Origin: JALHOP01 sp964484195
Lineage (GTDB): Bacteria > Myxococcota > XYA12-FULL-58-9 > JALHOP01
Assembly: GCA_964484195.1 (NCBI GenBank)
Contig: CAZAER010000018.1
Location: 22,746 to 86,745, forward strand
Direction of reading: 5' to 3'
DNA: 64,000 bases
The notes below the pieces were generated by a model. The model saw only the letters and a program-made list of their open reading frames with translations, did no database searches and was not told the origin of the DNA. Of this stretch, positions 55,224 through 63,995 are shown in pieces; within the stretch, counting starts at the first letter, position 1, and every line of letters begins with the position of its first letter. The position numbers and the translations under genes are program-made.

Positions 55224-58200
55224 GCCGTGACCTCTTGCACACGCGCCCCTGACCCCTCGTCGAGCTCCTCGGGGGCGGCGCGGCGCGCAAGCAGCGTGAA
55301 CATCACTGGCACGAGAAATAGGGAGAGAGCTGTCGATATGATGAGTCCTCCGACCACCGCCAAGGCAAGTGGTTGATTGGCCGCCGACTCGCGGTCGAGC
55401 CCGAGCGCGGTAGGCGCCAGACCGACGACCGTCGCGAGGCTCGTCATGATGATCGGCACGAACCGCACCCGCCCCGCCTCGATGACCGCCGCGATGGCGT
55501 CCGCTCCCGCCTGGAAGGCGTGGTTCGCGTGATCGACGAGGAGGATGCCGTTCGACATCGCGATGCCGATGACCATCAGCATTCCCATCAGGGAGGTGAT
55601 CGAAAGCCCCTGCTCGGCCGCGAGCAGCGCAACCACCACGCCGACGAAAGTGACTGGGATGGTGAAAAGCATGACGAGCGGCAGGCGCATCGAGCGAAAC
55701 TGCGTGACCATGATCGTGAAGACGAGCATCACCGCGAGGGCGATGGCCAAGCCCAAGCCAGAGAACGTCGTTCGCATCAGGTCCACCTGTCCGACGAACG
55801 AGAAACGCAGGTCGCCGGTGCGGCGGTCAGCGCGAAGCTCGGCCTCGAGGTCGGCCGCTACCGAACCGAGGTCACGGCCACCCGTCTGGAACAGAATGGT
55901 GGCGACACGCGCCAGCCGGTTGCGCTCGATAGCGATGGGTCCGCCGCCGCGGACGACGCGCGCGTAGGAACCGAGCTTGACGGCCCCGTGTTCGACCGAA
56001 GCACGCACCGGGACATCGACGAGCGAGTCTCTGTCGGTCACCGCGTGCTCGTCGTAATACGTCACCACGAAGTACGATTGGCCGTTACCGCCGTCGACCC
56101 ACACCGCGGGCGCGTTGATGTTGCCCAGCGTCGCCTCGAGGGTCGTCTGAGCGGCGTCACGCGCGGTGATGCCGACGAGGCCTCCCACCGTGCGGTCGGT
56201 GTCGATGCGCAGCTCTGGGTAGCTGGTCTCGAGCATGACGTAGGGATCTCGCAAGCCTCGGACACGGCGGGCTACGTCGGCGACGTCGAGAGACGCGCGC
56301 CGGAGTGCGTCGAGGTCCTCGCCCTGCACCTCGATCGCGAGCGGCGCGTTGTAGCCGTTGTTGAAGACGGTCGCGACGATGCCTCCCGGCGCCTGCAGGA
56401 AGTCCACACCCGGGTAACGTCGCGTCAGGATCTCGCGCATCTTGTCGGCAATGACCCGCTGCGACGCCGCTCGGTGGTCTGGCTCGACCAGCTGCAAGCG
56501 GATGAAGCCCATGTGTGGTCCGGCGTTCGGGCTATTCATTGCCGCGCGCGCCTTGCCAGGCGAGCCGGTGTTCGTGAGCACGAGGCTCACTTCTTCGGGC
56601 ATCTCGTCCTTGAGGACCCGCGCCATCTCGCGCATCCGCCCTCCGGCGGTCTCGAGCGAGGTGCCTGGGGCAAAGCGCACGTAGACGCGCTCCATCGATT
56701 CGTCGAGCTCTGGGAAAAAGGTGGTGGGCATCCGCGTCGCACCAACCACCGCCGCCATGACCAGCGCGGCGGATGCGACGAGCACCGCGGCGCGATACGG
56801 CAGCACCAACCCCAGGATCCGGGCGTAGCCCTCCGCCATCGCGGTGATGGCATGCTCGAGACGTTGGCCCAGCCTCGACGGCGGCGCGTGCGTCCGCAAG
56901 AGGCGAGCCGCAGCGACCGGCGTCACCAGCATGCTGACGATGTACCCTGCAACCATGCCCGTCGCGACGGTCACGGCGAGCGGCGCGAAGAGCTTCCTGG
57001 CGAGCCCCTCCAGGAGCACGACCGGCAACAACACTGACACGGTTGCTAGAGTCGAGGCCAGGGTCGCCATCGACACCGCGCGCGTCCCGTCGAGCGGCGC
57101 GCGCGCCGCGGTCGCCCCCGAGGCGCGCTTGCGGTGAATCGACTCCAACACCACCACCGAGATGTCGACCAAGGGCCCCATGGCGAGGGTCAAACCACCG
57201 AGCGTAAAAGCATTCAGGGTCTGTCCGGTCAGATAGAGCACGAGAAGGATCATCGCGAAGCTGATAGGAACCGCTATCGCGGCCACCAGCACGCTGCGCC
57301 AGCTTTGCAGGAAGATGAGGATGACCATCGCGACGAGAACGAATGCCTGGAGGATCTCTTTCTTGAGCCCAGCGAAGGTCGAGCGCACGAATGTCGACTG
57401 GTCGAAAATCGTCTCGAGCTTCATGCCGGGCGGGAGATTGGGCAGGCTGCGCAGCCGCGCGCCGATCTCGTCCACGATAGCGATGACGTTGCCGCCCGGA
57501 ACACGGAGGACGTTGAGATAGACGCCCTCCTCGCCATTGATCGACACCGCCTGCGTCTCCGGCCCGCCGCCGTCTTCGACACGCGCGACGTCGCGGATGA
57601 GAATGGCTCGACCGCCAACGTCCTTCACCGGCGCATCGCCGATCTCGGCGACCTTTCTGGGAACCGCGTTGGTGTAGACGTTCGCATCCTGGTTCGCCGA
57701 GATGAGGCGCCCCGACGGCAGTAACGCGTTGGCGCGAGCGACCGCCGCGCCGATCTCCGTCGAGGTGACACCGACCGCCTGAGCTCGCGTCGGGTCGACC
57801 ACCACATTGATCTGACGTTCGCGGCCGCCGTTCGGAGACGCGCTGGCAACTCCGGGGATGCCTTCGATGACCGGTTCGATGACGTTCTGGGCGTAATCGT
57901 AGAGCTGGGGGGCACTGAGGCCACCGCCGTAGACCGCGATCTGCACGACCGGGGTATTGGTCGGGTCGTACTGCAAGACGAACGGCGGCACCACGCCGAG
58001 GCTCTTGGGCACGGATGACATCGCGAACTGGACCTGCTGCTGCACCAGCGTTTGGGCGGCGTTGAGGTCGGTGCCCCACTTGAGCCAGACGTAGATGATC
58101 GACAGGCCAGCGCGTGACACGCTTTGCACATGGTCGACGCCCGGCGTCGCGCTGACGTACTTCTCGAAGCGCCAAGTAAGAGTCTTCTCGACGTCTTTGG

Positions 58201-58360
58201 GACCCATGCCCGGCGCTTGGGTGCCGATGACCAGGACCGGCGGCGTCAGCTCGGGGAACGTGTCGACCGACAGGCGAGGCGTCACCACCGCGGCGAAGAC
58301 CAGCAGGCCGACGCAGATCATCAAGACGGCCAGGCGGTTGGTGAGAGCCGCACGAATCAT
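55220..58360 (-). CDS. RND efflux transporter permease
   Basis: A 1046-residue inner-membrane proton antiporter of the AcrB/MexB type. The N-terminal TM1 is followed by SVDTFPELTPPVLVIGTQAPGM and a large periplasmic part with internal duplication, TM clusters near 335-500 and 860-1030, and late-family motifs such as MLMVIGIAMSNGILLVDHAN and GLAPTALGLD. In TM4 the usual pair D-D (AcrB Asp407/408) reads LVDISVVVLESIHR, so the second Asp is Ile. Substrate class (drug, solvent or metal) is not fixed by sequence. It lies between the adaptor gene and the winged-helix gene, with four-base overlaps. Confidence 0.9.
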   Translation of the reverse strand: MIRAALTNRLAVLMICVGLLVFAAVVTPRLSVDTFPELTPPVLVIGTQAPGMGPKDVEKTLTWRFEKYVSATPGVDHVQSVSRAGLSIIYVWLKWGTDLNAAQTLVQQQVQFAMSSVPKSLGVVPPFVLQYDPTNTPVVQIAVYGGGLSAPQLYDYAQNVIEPVIEGIPGVASASPNGGRERQINVVVDPTRAQAVGVTSTEIGAAVARANALLPSGRLISANQDANVYTNAVPRKVAEIGDAPVKDVGGRAILIRDVARVEDGGGPETQAVSINGEEGVYLNVLRVPGGNVIAIVDEIGARLRSLPNLPPGMKLETIFDQSTFVRSTFAGLKKEILQAFVLVAMVILIFLQSWRSVLVAAIAVPISFAMILLVLYLTGQTLNAFTLGGLTLAMGPLVDISVVVLESIHRKRASGATAARAPLDGTRAVSMATLASTLATVSVLLPVVLLEGLARKLFAPLAVTVATGMVAGYIVSMLVTPVAAARLLRTHAPPSRLGQRLEHAITAMAEGYARILGLVLPYRAAVLVASAALVMAAVVGATRMPTTFFPELDESMERVYVRFAPGTSLETAGGRMREMARVLKDEMPEEVSLVLTNTGSPGKARAAMNSPNAGPHMGFIRLQLVEPDHRAASQRVIADKMREILTRRYPGVDFLQAPGGIVATVFNNGYNAPLAIEVQGEDLDALRRASLDVADVARRVRGLRDPYVMLETSYPELRIDTDRTVGGLVGITARDAAQTTLEATLGNINAPAVWVDGGNGQSYFVVTYYDEHAVTDRDSLVDVPVRASVEHGAVKLGSYARVVRGGGPIAIERNRLARVATILFQTGGRDLGSVAADLEAELRADRRTGDLRFSFVGQVDLMRTTFSGLGLAIALAVMLVFTIMVTQFRSMRLPLVMLFTIPVTFVGVVVALLAAEQGLSITSLMGMLMVIGIAMSNGILLVDHANHAFQAGADAIAAVIEAGRVRFVPIIMTSLATVVGLAPTALGLDRESAANQPLALAVVGGLIISTALSLFLVPVMFTLLARRAAPEELDEGSGARVQEVTA

Positions 58361-59490
58361 GGATCGAAGCTCGCGTGTGCGTTCGCCATGTCCGTTTTGG
58401 CGATCACTGCCTCGCCATCATGGAGGCCGCTGCGTCCCTCGGTGACGACGCGAGAGCCCGGTTTGACGACGGGCTCGACGAAAATGGCCCCGCCACGCTC
58501 GCCCAAGACCTTTACCGTCTGAGCACGCGCGACGTTCTCTTCGACGATGAAGATGGACGCGGTGTCGCCGCGCACCTTGGCCGCTACCAGCGGCACCTCC
58601 AGGCTGTCTTTTGCTTCACCCACTTCGACAGTCATCGTCGCGGTGGTGCCGACAGCGAGGCTCGCGCCGTGGCCGTCGAGGTCGACCTCGACGCGGACGG
58701 TGCGTGTGTAAGGGTCGGCGGAGGGCGAGCGGCGTGCGATGACCGACTCGCGCTGGCTCGAGCTCGCGAAGAACGTCACGACGACAGCGGCCCCCGGCGC
58801 CACAGCTTCCAGGTCTACCTCGGGCACGTCGGCGACGACGCGAACCATTCTGCGGTCGATGATGGTGACCACTGTCGACCCAGGGCGCACGAACGCCCCT
58901 GGGTCAACGAGCCGTGCCCCGATCTCGCCGTCGAACGGCGCCCGCAGGATGCAATCACTGACCTCGAGGCTCTTGCCCGCGAGTTGAGCGTTCAACGCCG
59001 CGACCTGGGCACTGTTGGCTGCAGCGGCCGCCTGGCGCTGCTCGAGCTCGTTCGCGGAAACGAAGCCGCCTTGAGCAAGCTCCTGTAAGCGGGTTGCCTC
59101 GCTGACGATGGCCTTCTGCTTCTCCTCGAGCGAGCGCGCCTGGGCCGCCGCCGCGGCGGACTGCGTGCTGGCGTTCTTGCAATCGAGCGTCGCGACCACC
59201 TGGCCGCGCTTCACGGCATCACCGGGACGCACGAGCACCGTACCTACGTAGGCCGAGACGAGCTGGGGGCCGACCCGCGCCGACAGCCAGGGCTCGAGCG
59301 TGCCGACGAAGCGACGCGTCGGACGATACTTGGCTTCGAGGGCCGGAATCACCGTCACGCTCTTGGGAGTGTCCGCTAAAGCGACCTTGTTGACGCGCGA
59401 CTCGGCCCGCCAAACGAGCAATGCCCCAAGTCCGACGAGCAGGACCACGCCGCATGCGATGACCGTGGGGATGAGTGGTGGCTTCTTCAT
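58357..59490 (-). CDS. RND efflux periplasmic adaptor (membrane fusion protein)
   Basis: A 377-residue MFP. A single N-terminal anchor (about 8-27) precedes the barrel-sandwich domain: VGPQLVSAYVGTVLVRPGDAVKRGQVVATLDCKN, a coiled-coil hairpin (about 108-170, RSLEEKQKAIVSEATRLQELA), the return strand ILRAPFDGEIGARLVDPGAFV, and the beta-barrel region. It should bridge the pump and the TolC-like channel. It has no lipobox. ATGA overlaps with both neighbours show tight co-translation. Confidence 0.9.
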   Translation of the reverse strand: MKKPPLIPTVIACGVVLLVGLGALLVWRAESRVNKVALADTPKSVTVIPALEAKYRPTRRFVGTLEPWLSARVGPQLVSAYVGTVLVRPGDAVKRGQVVATLDCKNASTQSAAAAAQARSLEEKQKAIVSEATRLQELAQGGFVSANELEQRQAAAAANSAQVAALNAQLAGKSLEVSDCILRAPFDGEIGARLVDPGAFVRPGSTVVTIIDRRMVRVVADVPEVDLEAVAPGAAVVVTFFASSSQRESVIARRSPSADPYTRTVRVEVDLDGHGASLAVGTTATMTVEVGEAKDSLEVPLVAAKVRGDTASIFIVEENVARAQTVKVLGERGGAIFVEPVVKPGSRVVTEGRSGLHDGEAVIAKTDMANAHASFDP

Positions 59491-60872
59491 GGTTCCTCCG
59501 CCAAGACACGCGCCAACGCGGCACGTGCAGTCATCAGCTGAAATCGGCCCGAGACCAGTGCAATCTCCGCGTCGACTCGCACCGCCTCGGCGTCAGCGAG
59601 CTCGGTGCTGGTACCGAGGCCGGCGCGATAGCGGGCCTCCGCCTGTGCGTTGTTCGCCTTCGCCGCCTCGAGTGACGCCATCAGCGCCTCGAGGGCTTCT
59701 TGCGCGGTCTCCACGCGGCGAAGCTCTTGCTGCGCAGCGTGTACGGTGAAGTTACGGGTCGCTTCGAGCTCGGCACCGGCTTCGACGTCACGGGCGCGCG
59801 AGCTCTCGACGCGCGCCCGCACACCGGGATCCCAGAGCGGCCAGCTCAGGACCAAGCCTACGCTGTAGTTCGCGACCGAGGGGATGAATCCGTCACCGGC
59901 CGGCACATCGCCGTTGCTTGGTGGAGCACCGCCGGCACGCGACGTAAGCGCAGCGGAGAGCAGCAAGTTCGGCCGCCATGCGACGTCGAGAGCGGTGGTT
60001 CGCGCGTGCTGGGCCCGCGCCATGGCTTCGCTCATGCGCACTTGAGGACTGGCAGTCGCAACACGCTCGGCTACCTCGGAGGCATTCGGCACCGGCGGAG
60101 GCGTTTCGTTGCTGGTCTCGCTCGCGTCGACTTGCGCGGTCGGTGCACCCACCGCAGCCGCGAGAACGCTACGGGCGATGTCGACTCCAGCACGAGCCCG
60201 GATGCGACCAACGCGATAGCGGGCAAGGTCGGCTTCGGCGCGCGTCAGCTCGATGGGCGGACGAAGACCCGTATCGACGGCGCGCTTGGCGAAATCCCGG
60301 TGTACTTGCATGCGCTGATGCGCTTCTTCCGAAGCGACCAGGGCTGCTTTCGCCGCAAGCACAGCGTAAAACGACTCCGCTACCGCGTACTCGACAGCGA
60401 GACGTGAGAGCTCGCCGCGCTCGCGCTCGACCTGGCTTGCCGCTTCCGCCGCCGCCCTCTGCGCAGCAATGCGTCCGAAGTCGAACACCTCCTGCCGCAA
60501 GCCGACGCCGACCAGCGTGGACGCATAGGGCCGCCATGACAGATCGTCCGCCGTCCTTATTTGGGTAGCACCGATGCGAACCACATCGATCACCCCAGCG
60601 GGCCCGCCGGTGAGCTGCGTAGCGCTCGAGTTGTTGACGGTCGAGCCGACAACCTCGGCAAGAGCACCGATGCTCGGTCGCCAGTCCGCGTTCGCGACAT
60701 CGATATCACGCACCGCTGCATCGATGCGCGCTCGCGCCGCCGCGAGCGACGGCTGATGTACACGCGCATAGTCGATGGCCTCCTTGAGCGACATCGACGG
60801 CGGGGCGTTGCTCGCGAGCTCGCGGGGCGCCGCGGAAACCGCAATCGAGCAGAGGATCAGCACGGGGAGCAT
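59487..60872 (-). CDS. TolC-family outer-membrane channel, first gene of the efflux operon
   Basis: About 461 residues from ATG 60872 with a signal peptide (LPVLILCSIAVSAAP). Two TolC-type repeats are visible: MSLKEAIDYARVHQPSLAAARARIDAAVRDI with WRPSIGALAEV, and VATASPQVRMSEAMARAQHARTTALDVAWRPNLLLSAAL, then long alpha-helices and the strand YSVGLVLSWPLWDPGVRARV. The frame is open to 60944, but that extension precedes the signal and overlaps the sigma-54-like promoter. It carries efflux substrates through the outer membrane. Confidence 0.85.
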   Translation of the reverse strand: MLPVLILCSIAVSAAPRELASNAPPSMSLKEAIDYARVHQPSLAAARARIDAAVRDIDVANADWRPSIGALAEVVGSTVNNSSATQLTGGPAGVIDVVRIGATQIRTADDLSWRPYASTLVGVGLRQEVFDFGRIAAQRAAAEAASQVERERGELSRLAVEYAVAESFYAVLAAKAALVASEEAHQRMQVHRDFAKRAVDTGLRPPIELTRAEADLARYRVGRIRARAGVDIARSVLAAAVGAPTAQVDASETSNETPPPVPNASEVAERVATASPQVRMSEAMARAQHARTTALDVAWRPNLLLSAALTSRAGGAPPSNGDVPAGDGFIPSVANYSVGLVLSWPLWDPGVRARVESSRARDVEAGAELEATRNFTVHAAQQELRRVETAQEALEALMASLEAAKANNAQAEARYRAGLGTSTELADAEAVRVDAEIALVSGRFQLMTARAALARVLAEEP

Positions 60873-60884
60873 CGCAGCGCCCCA

Positions 60885-60900
60885 AGCAGCTTCCGTGCCG
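60885..60900 (-). promoter_or_regulatory. Candidate sigma-54 promoter of the efflux operon
   Basis: The minus strand reads CGGCACGGAAGCTGCT, against the sigma-54 consensus TGGCACG-N4-TTGCW. The invariant GG and GC are present with the required ten bases between them. The start of transcription would fall only a few bases before ATG 60872. Two operator-like repeats lie about 65-105 bases upstream, and the divergent regulator has the sigma-54-contacting GAFTGA loop. Confidence 0.55.
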
Positions 60901-60948
60901 GCGCCGGGTGCGCCGAAATCCCACTTCCGCCGAGGTGGAGCCACCCAG

Positions 60949-60991
60949 CGATTGGAGAATCTCCAATCGTCGATTGGCGGATCTCCAACCG
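60949..60991. promoter_or_regulatory. Two tandem 21-base palindromic operators
   Basis: The first site is a perfect inverted repeat CGATTGGAG-AAT-CTCCAATCG (60949-60969). The second, CGATTGGCG-GAT-CTCCAACCG (60971-60991), has the same layout with a few mismatches. Their starts are 22 bases apart, about two helical turns, so two dimers would sit on one DNA face. They lie between the divergent efflux operon and the two-component genes and are well placed as upstream activating sites for the NtrC-type regulator. Confidence 0.65.
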
Positions 60992-61054
60992 CCCCGCCCC
61001 TGCATCGCTGCGAAGGTCCGCGATGCGAGCTAGGCGGCGTCAGCCTCTCTTAGT

Positions 61055-62434
61055 ATGGGACATGCGATGGGCCTGACGACGGGCACGAGGACGACGGCGG
61101 TCGCTGCGACGGCATCCTTGCTAATCGCAAGCGTGCTCGTTTGGGACGTGACCCGCGAGGGTGACGCCGCGGTTCAGCGCCTGCTGCACAGCCAGCATCT
61201 CATTGCCTCGGCAGTTGCCCTCGGCTTCTCCCAGCGTCTTGCAAGTCTGCGCGCGACCGACGAAGGACGGCGCGAGACCGAACGCGAGAGTCTGCTTTTG
61301 CGGATGCTCCCGGAAGCACGCAGCATCGAGCGCGACGGCCACTCGGTGCTTCTCATGAAGCTCCCAGAGCGTGCCGGGTTGCGGACCACCGACGGAGGCG
61401 TGGTCGCGTCGCCGTCGCTCGAGCGAGCTCTGACGACCGGCGAAGGAAGCATCATGCTTTCGCGCGACGAGGCCAGCGGCATCGGCCTTCCGCATCGCAT
61501 CGCGGTCGCGGCCATAGCGAGGGTCGCGGACACGCGAGGTCTCCCCGCCATTGCCATCGTCATGGCGACCTCGGCACGCGAGGAACGCGACCGCTTCCGC
61601 AACTACGAGTATCGCCTCGCTGGCGGCCTCGGGCTCACCGGCTTGCTGGTGACGGGGTTCATCTGGTTCGTCCTGCGCGAGCAGCGCCGCCGCCTCGTGG
61701 TCGACGCCACCTTGGAGCGCGAGCGCGTGGCGCACGAGCGCGACGAACAACTCGCGCGCGCGGAGCGCATGGCTTCGATCGCCGCCCTCTCGCTTGGTAT
61801 CGGCCACGAGCTCGCGACCCCGCTCGGCGTCATCCTCGGGCGGGTCGAGGAGATCCGGCAGACGACGACCGACAACGCAGCCTCGCGGGCTCTGCACAGC
61901 ATCGAAGACCAGGTCGTGCGCATCCGGCGCGTCCTCGAGAGCTTCCTGGCGCTCGCCCGCGGCGAGGCTCCGATGATGACCTCGACGACGGTGTCGCGCA
62001 TCATCGACGACGCCGTCGCCCTGGTGCGACACCGCTTCGCGAGCAGCCGGGTCGAGCTGGCGACGCGCATCGAACGTGACGTCCATGTGCGCTGCGACGC
62101 TGCGCTCTTCGCCCAGGTCCTCGTCAACTTGCTGGTTAATGCCTGCACACACTCGAAGCGTGGAGACACGGTCGAGCTCGAGGTCGCGGCCAGCGCTTCG
62201 ACGGTAGCGTTCACTGTCCTCGATAGCGGGTCCGGCATCGCGCCGGAGGTTGCCGGACGCGCGGCGGAGCCCTTCTTCACCACGAGGAAAGCCGAGGGGG
62301 GAAGCGGCCTCGGTTTGACGATCGCGAGAGAGATCGTCCAGCACCACGGCGGAACGTTGCGGATCGAGCCACGCACAGGCAGCACGGGTACGATGGTCAG
62401 TGTGACCGTTCCAGCGGAGGCAGCGGATGGCTGA
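61055..62434 (+). CDS. Sensor histidine kinase of the efflux two-component system
   Basis: A 459-residue membrane kinase. TM1 is at about 11-30 and TM2 at about 188-207, enclosing a 155-residue periplasmic sensor. HisKA has His251 in LGIGHELATPLG; the ATPase has NLLVNACTH (N box), DSGSGI, FFTTR and GSGLGLTIA. The order fits ZraS/NtrB-like kinases that answer envelope or metal stress. A second ATG at 61067 is possible. The gene overlaps the regulator gene by eight bases and is divergent from the efflux operon, a standard arrangement for a sensor controlling its own export target. Confidence 0.9.
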   Translation: MGHAMGLTTGTRTTAVAATASLLIASVLVWDVTREGDAAVQRLLHSQHLIASAVALGFSQRLASLRATDEGRRETERESLLLRMLPEARSIERDGHSVLLMKLPERAGLRTTDGGVVASPSLERALTTGEGSIMLSRDEASGIGLPHRIAVAAIARVADTRGLPAIAIVMATSAREERDRFRNYEYRLAGGLGLTGLLVTGFIWFVLREQRRRLVVDATLERERVAHERDEQLARAERMASIAALSLGIGHELATPLGVILGRVEEIRQTTTDNAASRALHSIEDQVVRIRRVLESFLALARGEAPMMTSTTVSRIIDDAVALVRHRFASSRVELATRIERDVHVRCDAALFAQVLVNLLVNACTHSKRGDTVELEVAASASTVAFTVLDSGSGIAPEVAGRAAEPFFTTRKAEGGSGLGLTIAREIVQHHGGTLRIEPRTGSTGTMVSVTVPAEAADG

Positions 62435-63803
62435 AGAGGTGAACCGTCCCCGCATCTTGGTCGTCGACGACAGCGCCGAGATGGCAGAGACCACCGCGTC
62501 TGGTCTGGTCGCCAACGGCTACGACGCGATCGGCGTCAGCGACCCAGACGAGGCCATCCGACTCATCGGCGACCGAACCTATGAAGCGCTGGTCACCGAC
62601 TTGCGGATGCCCAGACACGATGGCCTGGCGTTGCTGGAGCGCTCGCGCGAGATGGCTCCCGATGCTCCGGTCATCGTCATGACCGCGTTCAGCGGGATCG
62701 ACAGCGCCGTCGAGTGCATCCGACGTGGCGCCTATCATTACATCACCAAGCCTTTCAAAGTGGCCGAGCTCGCGCTGTTCTTGCGACGAGCGCTCGACGA
62801 AGTCGCGAATCGGCGCGATGCGCGTGCGCTCCGGCGGACACTGCGCAGCACTCAGGGTCTCGAGAACGTGGTCGGCGAAACCGCAGCGATGCGCGACATC
62901 ACCGCGGTCGTGCGCCGTGTAGCCGACGCCGCGGTCCCGGTCTTGATTCTCGGCGAGACCGGCACCGGCAAGGGCATCATTGCGCGCGCCTTGCACGTCG
63001 AGAGCAACCGCGCCGCACGTCCATTCATAGCGCTCAACTGCGCGTCGATCCCCGAGAGCCTCCTGGAGAGCGAGCTCTTCGGTCATTCCAGAGGTGCCTT
63101 CACTGGCGCGCAACGCGCGCGTACCGGCATCTTCGAGGAAGCGGACGGAGGAACGCTGTTTCTCGACGAGGTAGGGGAGATGTCTCCCCCACTGCAAGCC
63201 AAGCTCCTGCATGTGCTCGAGACCGGGCTCGTGCGTCCGGTCGGCGAGAACCGCGAGCGCAAGGTCGATGTCCGGATCATCGCCGCAACGCACCGCGATC
63301 TACGCGCTCGCGTCGCTCAGGGCTCGTTCCGCGAAGACCTGCTCTACCGCCTCGACGTGGTGTCCATCGAAGTACCGGCCCTACGCCACCGGACCGACGA
63401 CATCCCAGGCCTCGTGGAACACTTCCTGCGTCTCCTTGCGCTGAAACATCCCACCGCTAAAGCGAAGCGCGTGTCCGCTGACGCGCTCGACACGCTGCGC
63501 GCTTACGCTTGGCCAGGCAACGTCCGCGAGCTCGAGCACGCAATAGAACGCGCGGTGCTCCTGTCATCGAACGAGGCGATCGGACGCGAGGACCTTCCGA
63601 AGGCCTTAACGGACGGTCGTCCCACCCAAGACGTCACGTTCGGAAGCACTGTCGTGCCGCTCCGAGAGCTGAGCCGTCGCTACGTGGCCTGGGCGTTCGA
63701 ACGCGAAGGGAACAGCAAGAAACGCACGGCCGAAGCCCTGCAGATCGACTTCAAGACCCTCGTCCGCTGGCTTGCGCTCGACGATGAGCAAATCGACGTA
63801 TGA
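62427..63803 (+). CDS. NtrC-family sigma-54-dependent response regulator
   Basis: A 458-residue regulator with GGAGG before its ATG. The receiver domain has VVDD and the phospho-acceptor Asp58 (LVTDLRMP), with Thr and Lys in VMTAF and ITKPF. The AAA+ domain has Walker A GETGTGKG, the sigma-54 loop GAFTGA, Walker B GGTLFLDEVGEM, and WPGNVRELEHAIER. The C-terminal Fis-type helix-turn-helix is SKKRTAEALQIDFKTLVRWL. It should activate sigma-54 promoters by binding palindromes upstream, the best candidates being those at 60949-60991. Confidence 0.95.
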   Translation: MAEEVNRPRILVVDDSAEMAETTASGLVANGYDAIGVSDPDEAIRLIGDRTYEALVTDLRMPRHDGLALLERSREMAPDAPVIVMTAFSGIDSAVECIRRGAYHYITKPFKVAELALFLRRALDEVANRRDARALRRTLRSTQGLENVVGETAAMRDITAVVRRVADAAVPVLILGETGTGKGIIARALHVESNRAARPFIALNCASIPESLLESELFGHSRGAFTGAQRARTGIFEEADGGTLFLDEVGEMSPPLQAKLLHVLETGLVRPVGENRERKVDVRIIAATHRDLRARVAQGSFREDLLYRLDVVSIEVPALRHRTDDIPGLVEHFLRLLALKHPTAKAKRVSADALDTLRAYAWPGNVRELEHAIERAVLLSSNEAIGREDLPKALTDGRPTQDVTFGSTVVPLRELSRRYVAWAFEREGNSKKRTAEALQIDFKTLVRWLALDDEQIDV

Positions 63804-63846
63804 GCGCTTGACCGAGAACGCCGGTTTCATTAGAAGCCGCCCTAAT

Positions 63847-63922
63847 TCCCCAATAGCTCAGTTGGTAGAGCAGGTGACTGTTAATCACCGGGTCCCTGGT
63901 TCGAGTCCGGGTTGGGGAGCCA
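63847..63922 (+). tRNA. tRNA-Asn (anticodon GTT), CCA encoded
   Basis: A 76-base cloverleaf. The acceptor stem TCCCCAA (63847-63853) pairs with TTGGGGA (63912-63918), the discriminator is G and CCA is encoded. The D-arm is GCTCAGTTGGTAGAGC, the anticodon loop CTGTTAA gives GTT, and the T-arm holds GGTTCGAGTCC. A T-rich stretch (TTTTTCTCT) follows directly and may end the transcript. Confidence 0.97.
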
Positions 63923-63963
63923 TTTTTCTCTCGTCGCCAACCAACGGCGAGGGTCGGTAAACA

Positions 63964-63995
63964 GAAGCCCCCAAGGAGCGATCCGAGGGGGCTTC
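63964..63995 (+). terminator. Hairpin downstream of tRNA-Asn
   Basis: GAAGCCCCC (63964-63972) pairs perfectly with GGGGGCTTC (63987-63995) across a 14-base loop. The window ends five bases later, so a U-run cannot be judged. It may terminate the tRNA transcript or belong to the next gene. Confidence 0.5.

Noticed and set aside
55373..57037. A 554-codon plus-strand frame across the RND pump gene
   Set aside because: Low-complexity Arg/Asp/His composition; antisense shadow of a well-conserved pump.
63772..63960. A 62-codon frame over the tRNA
   Set aside because: It reads through tRNA-Asn; the cloverleaf is complete and explains the sequence.
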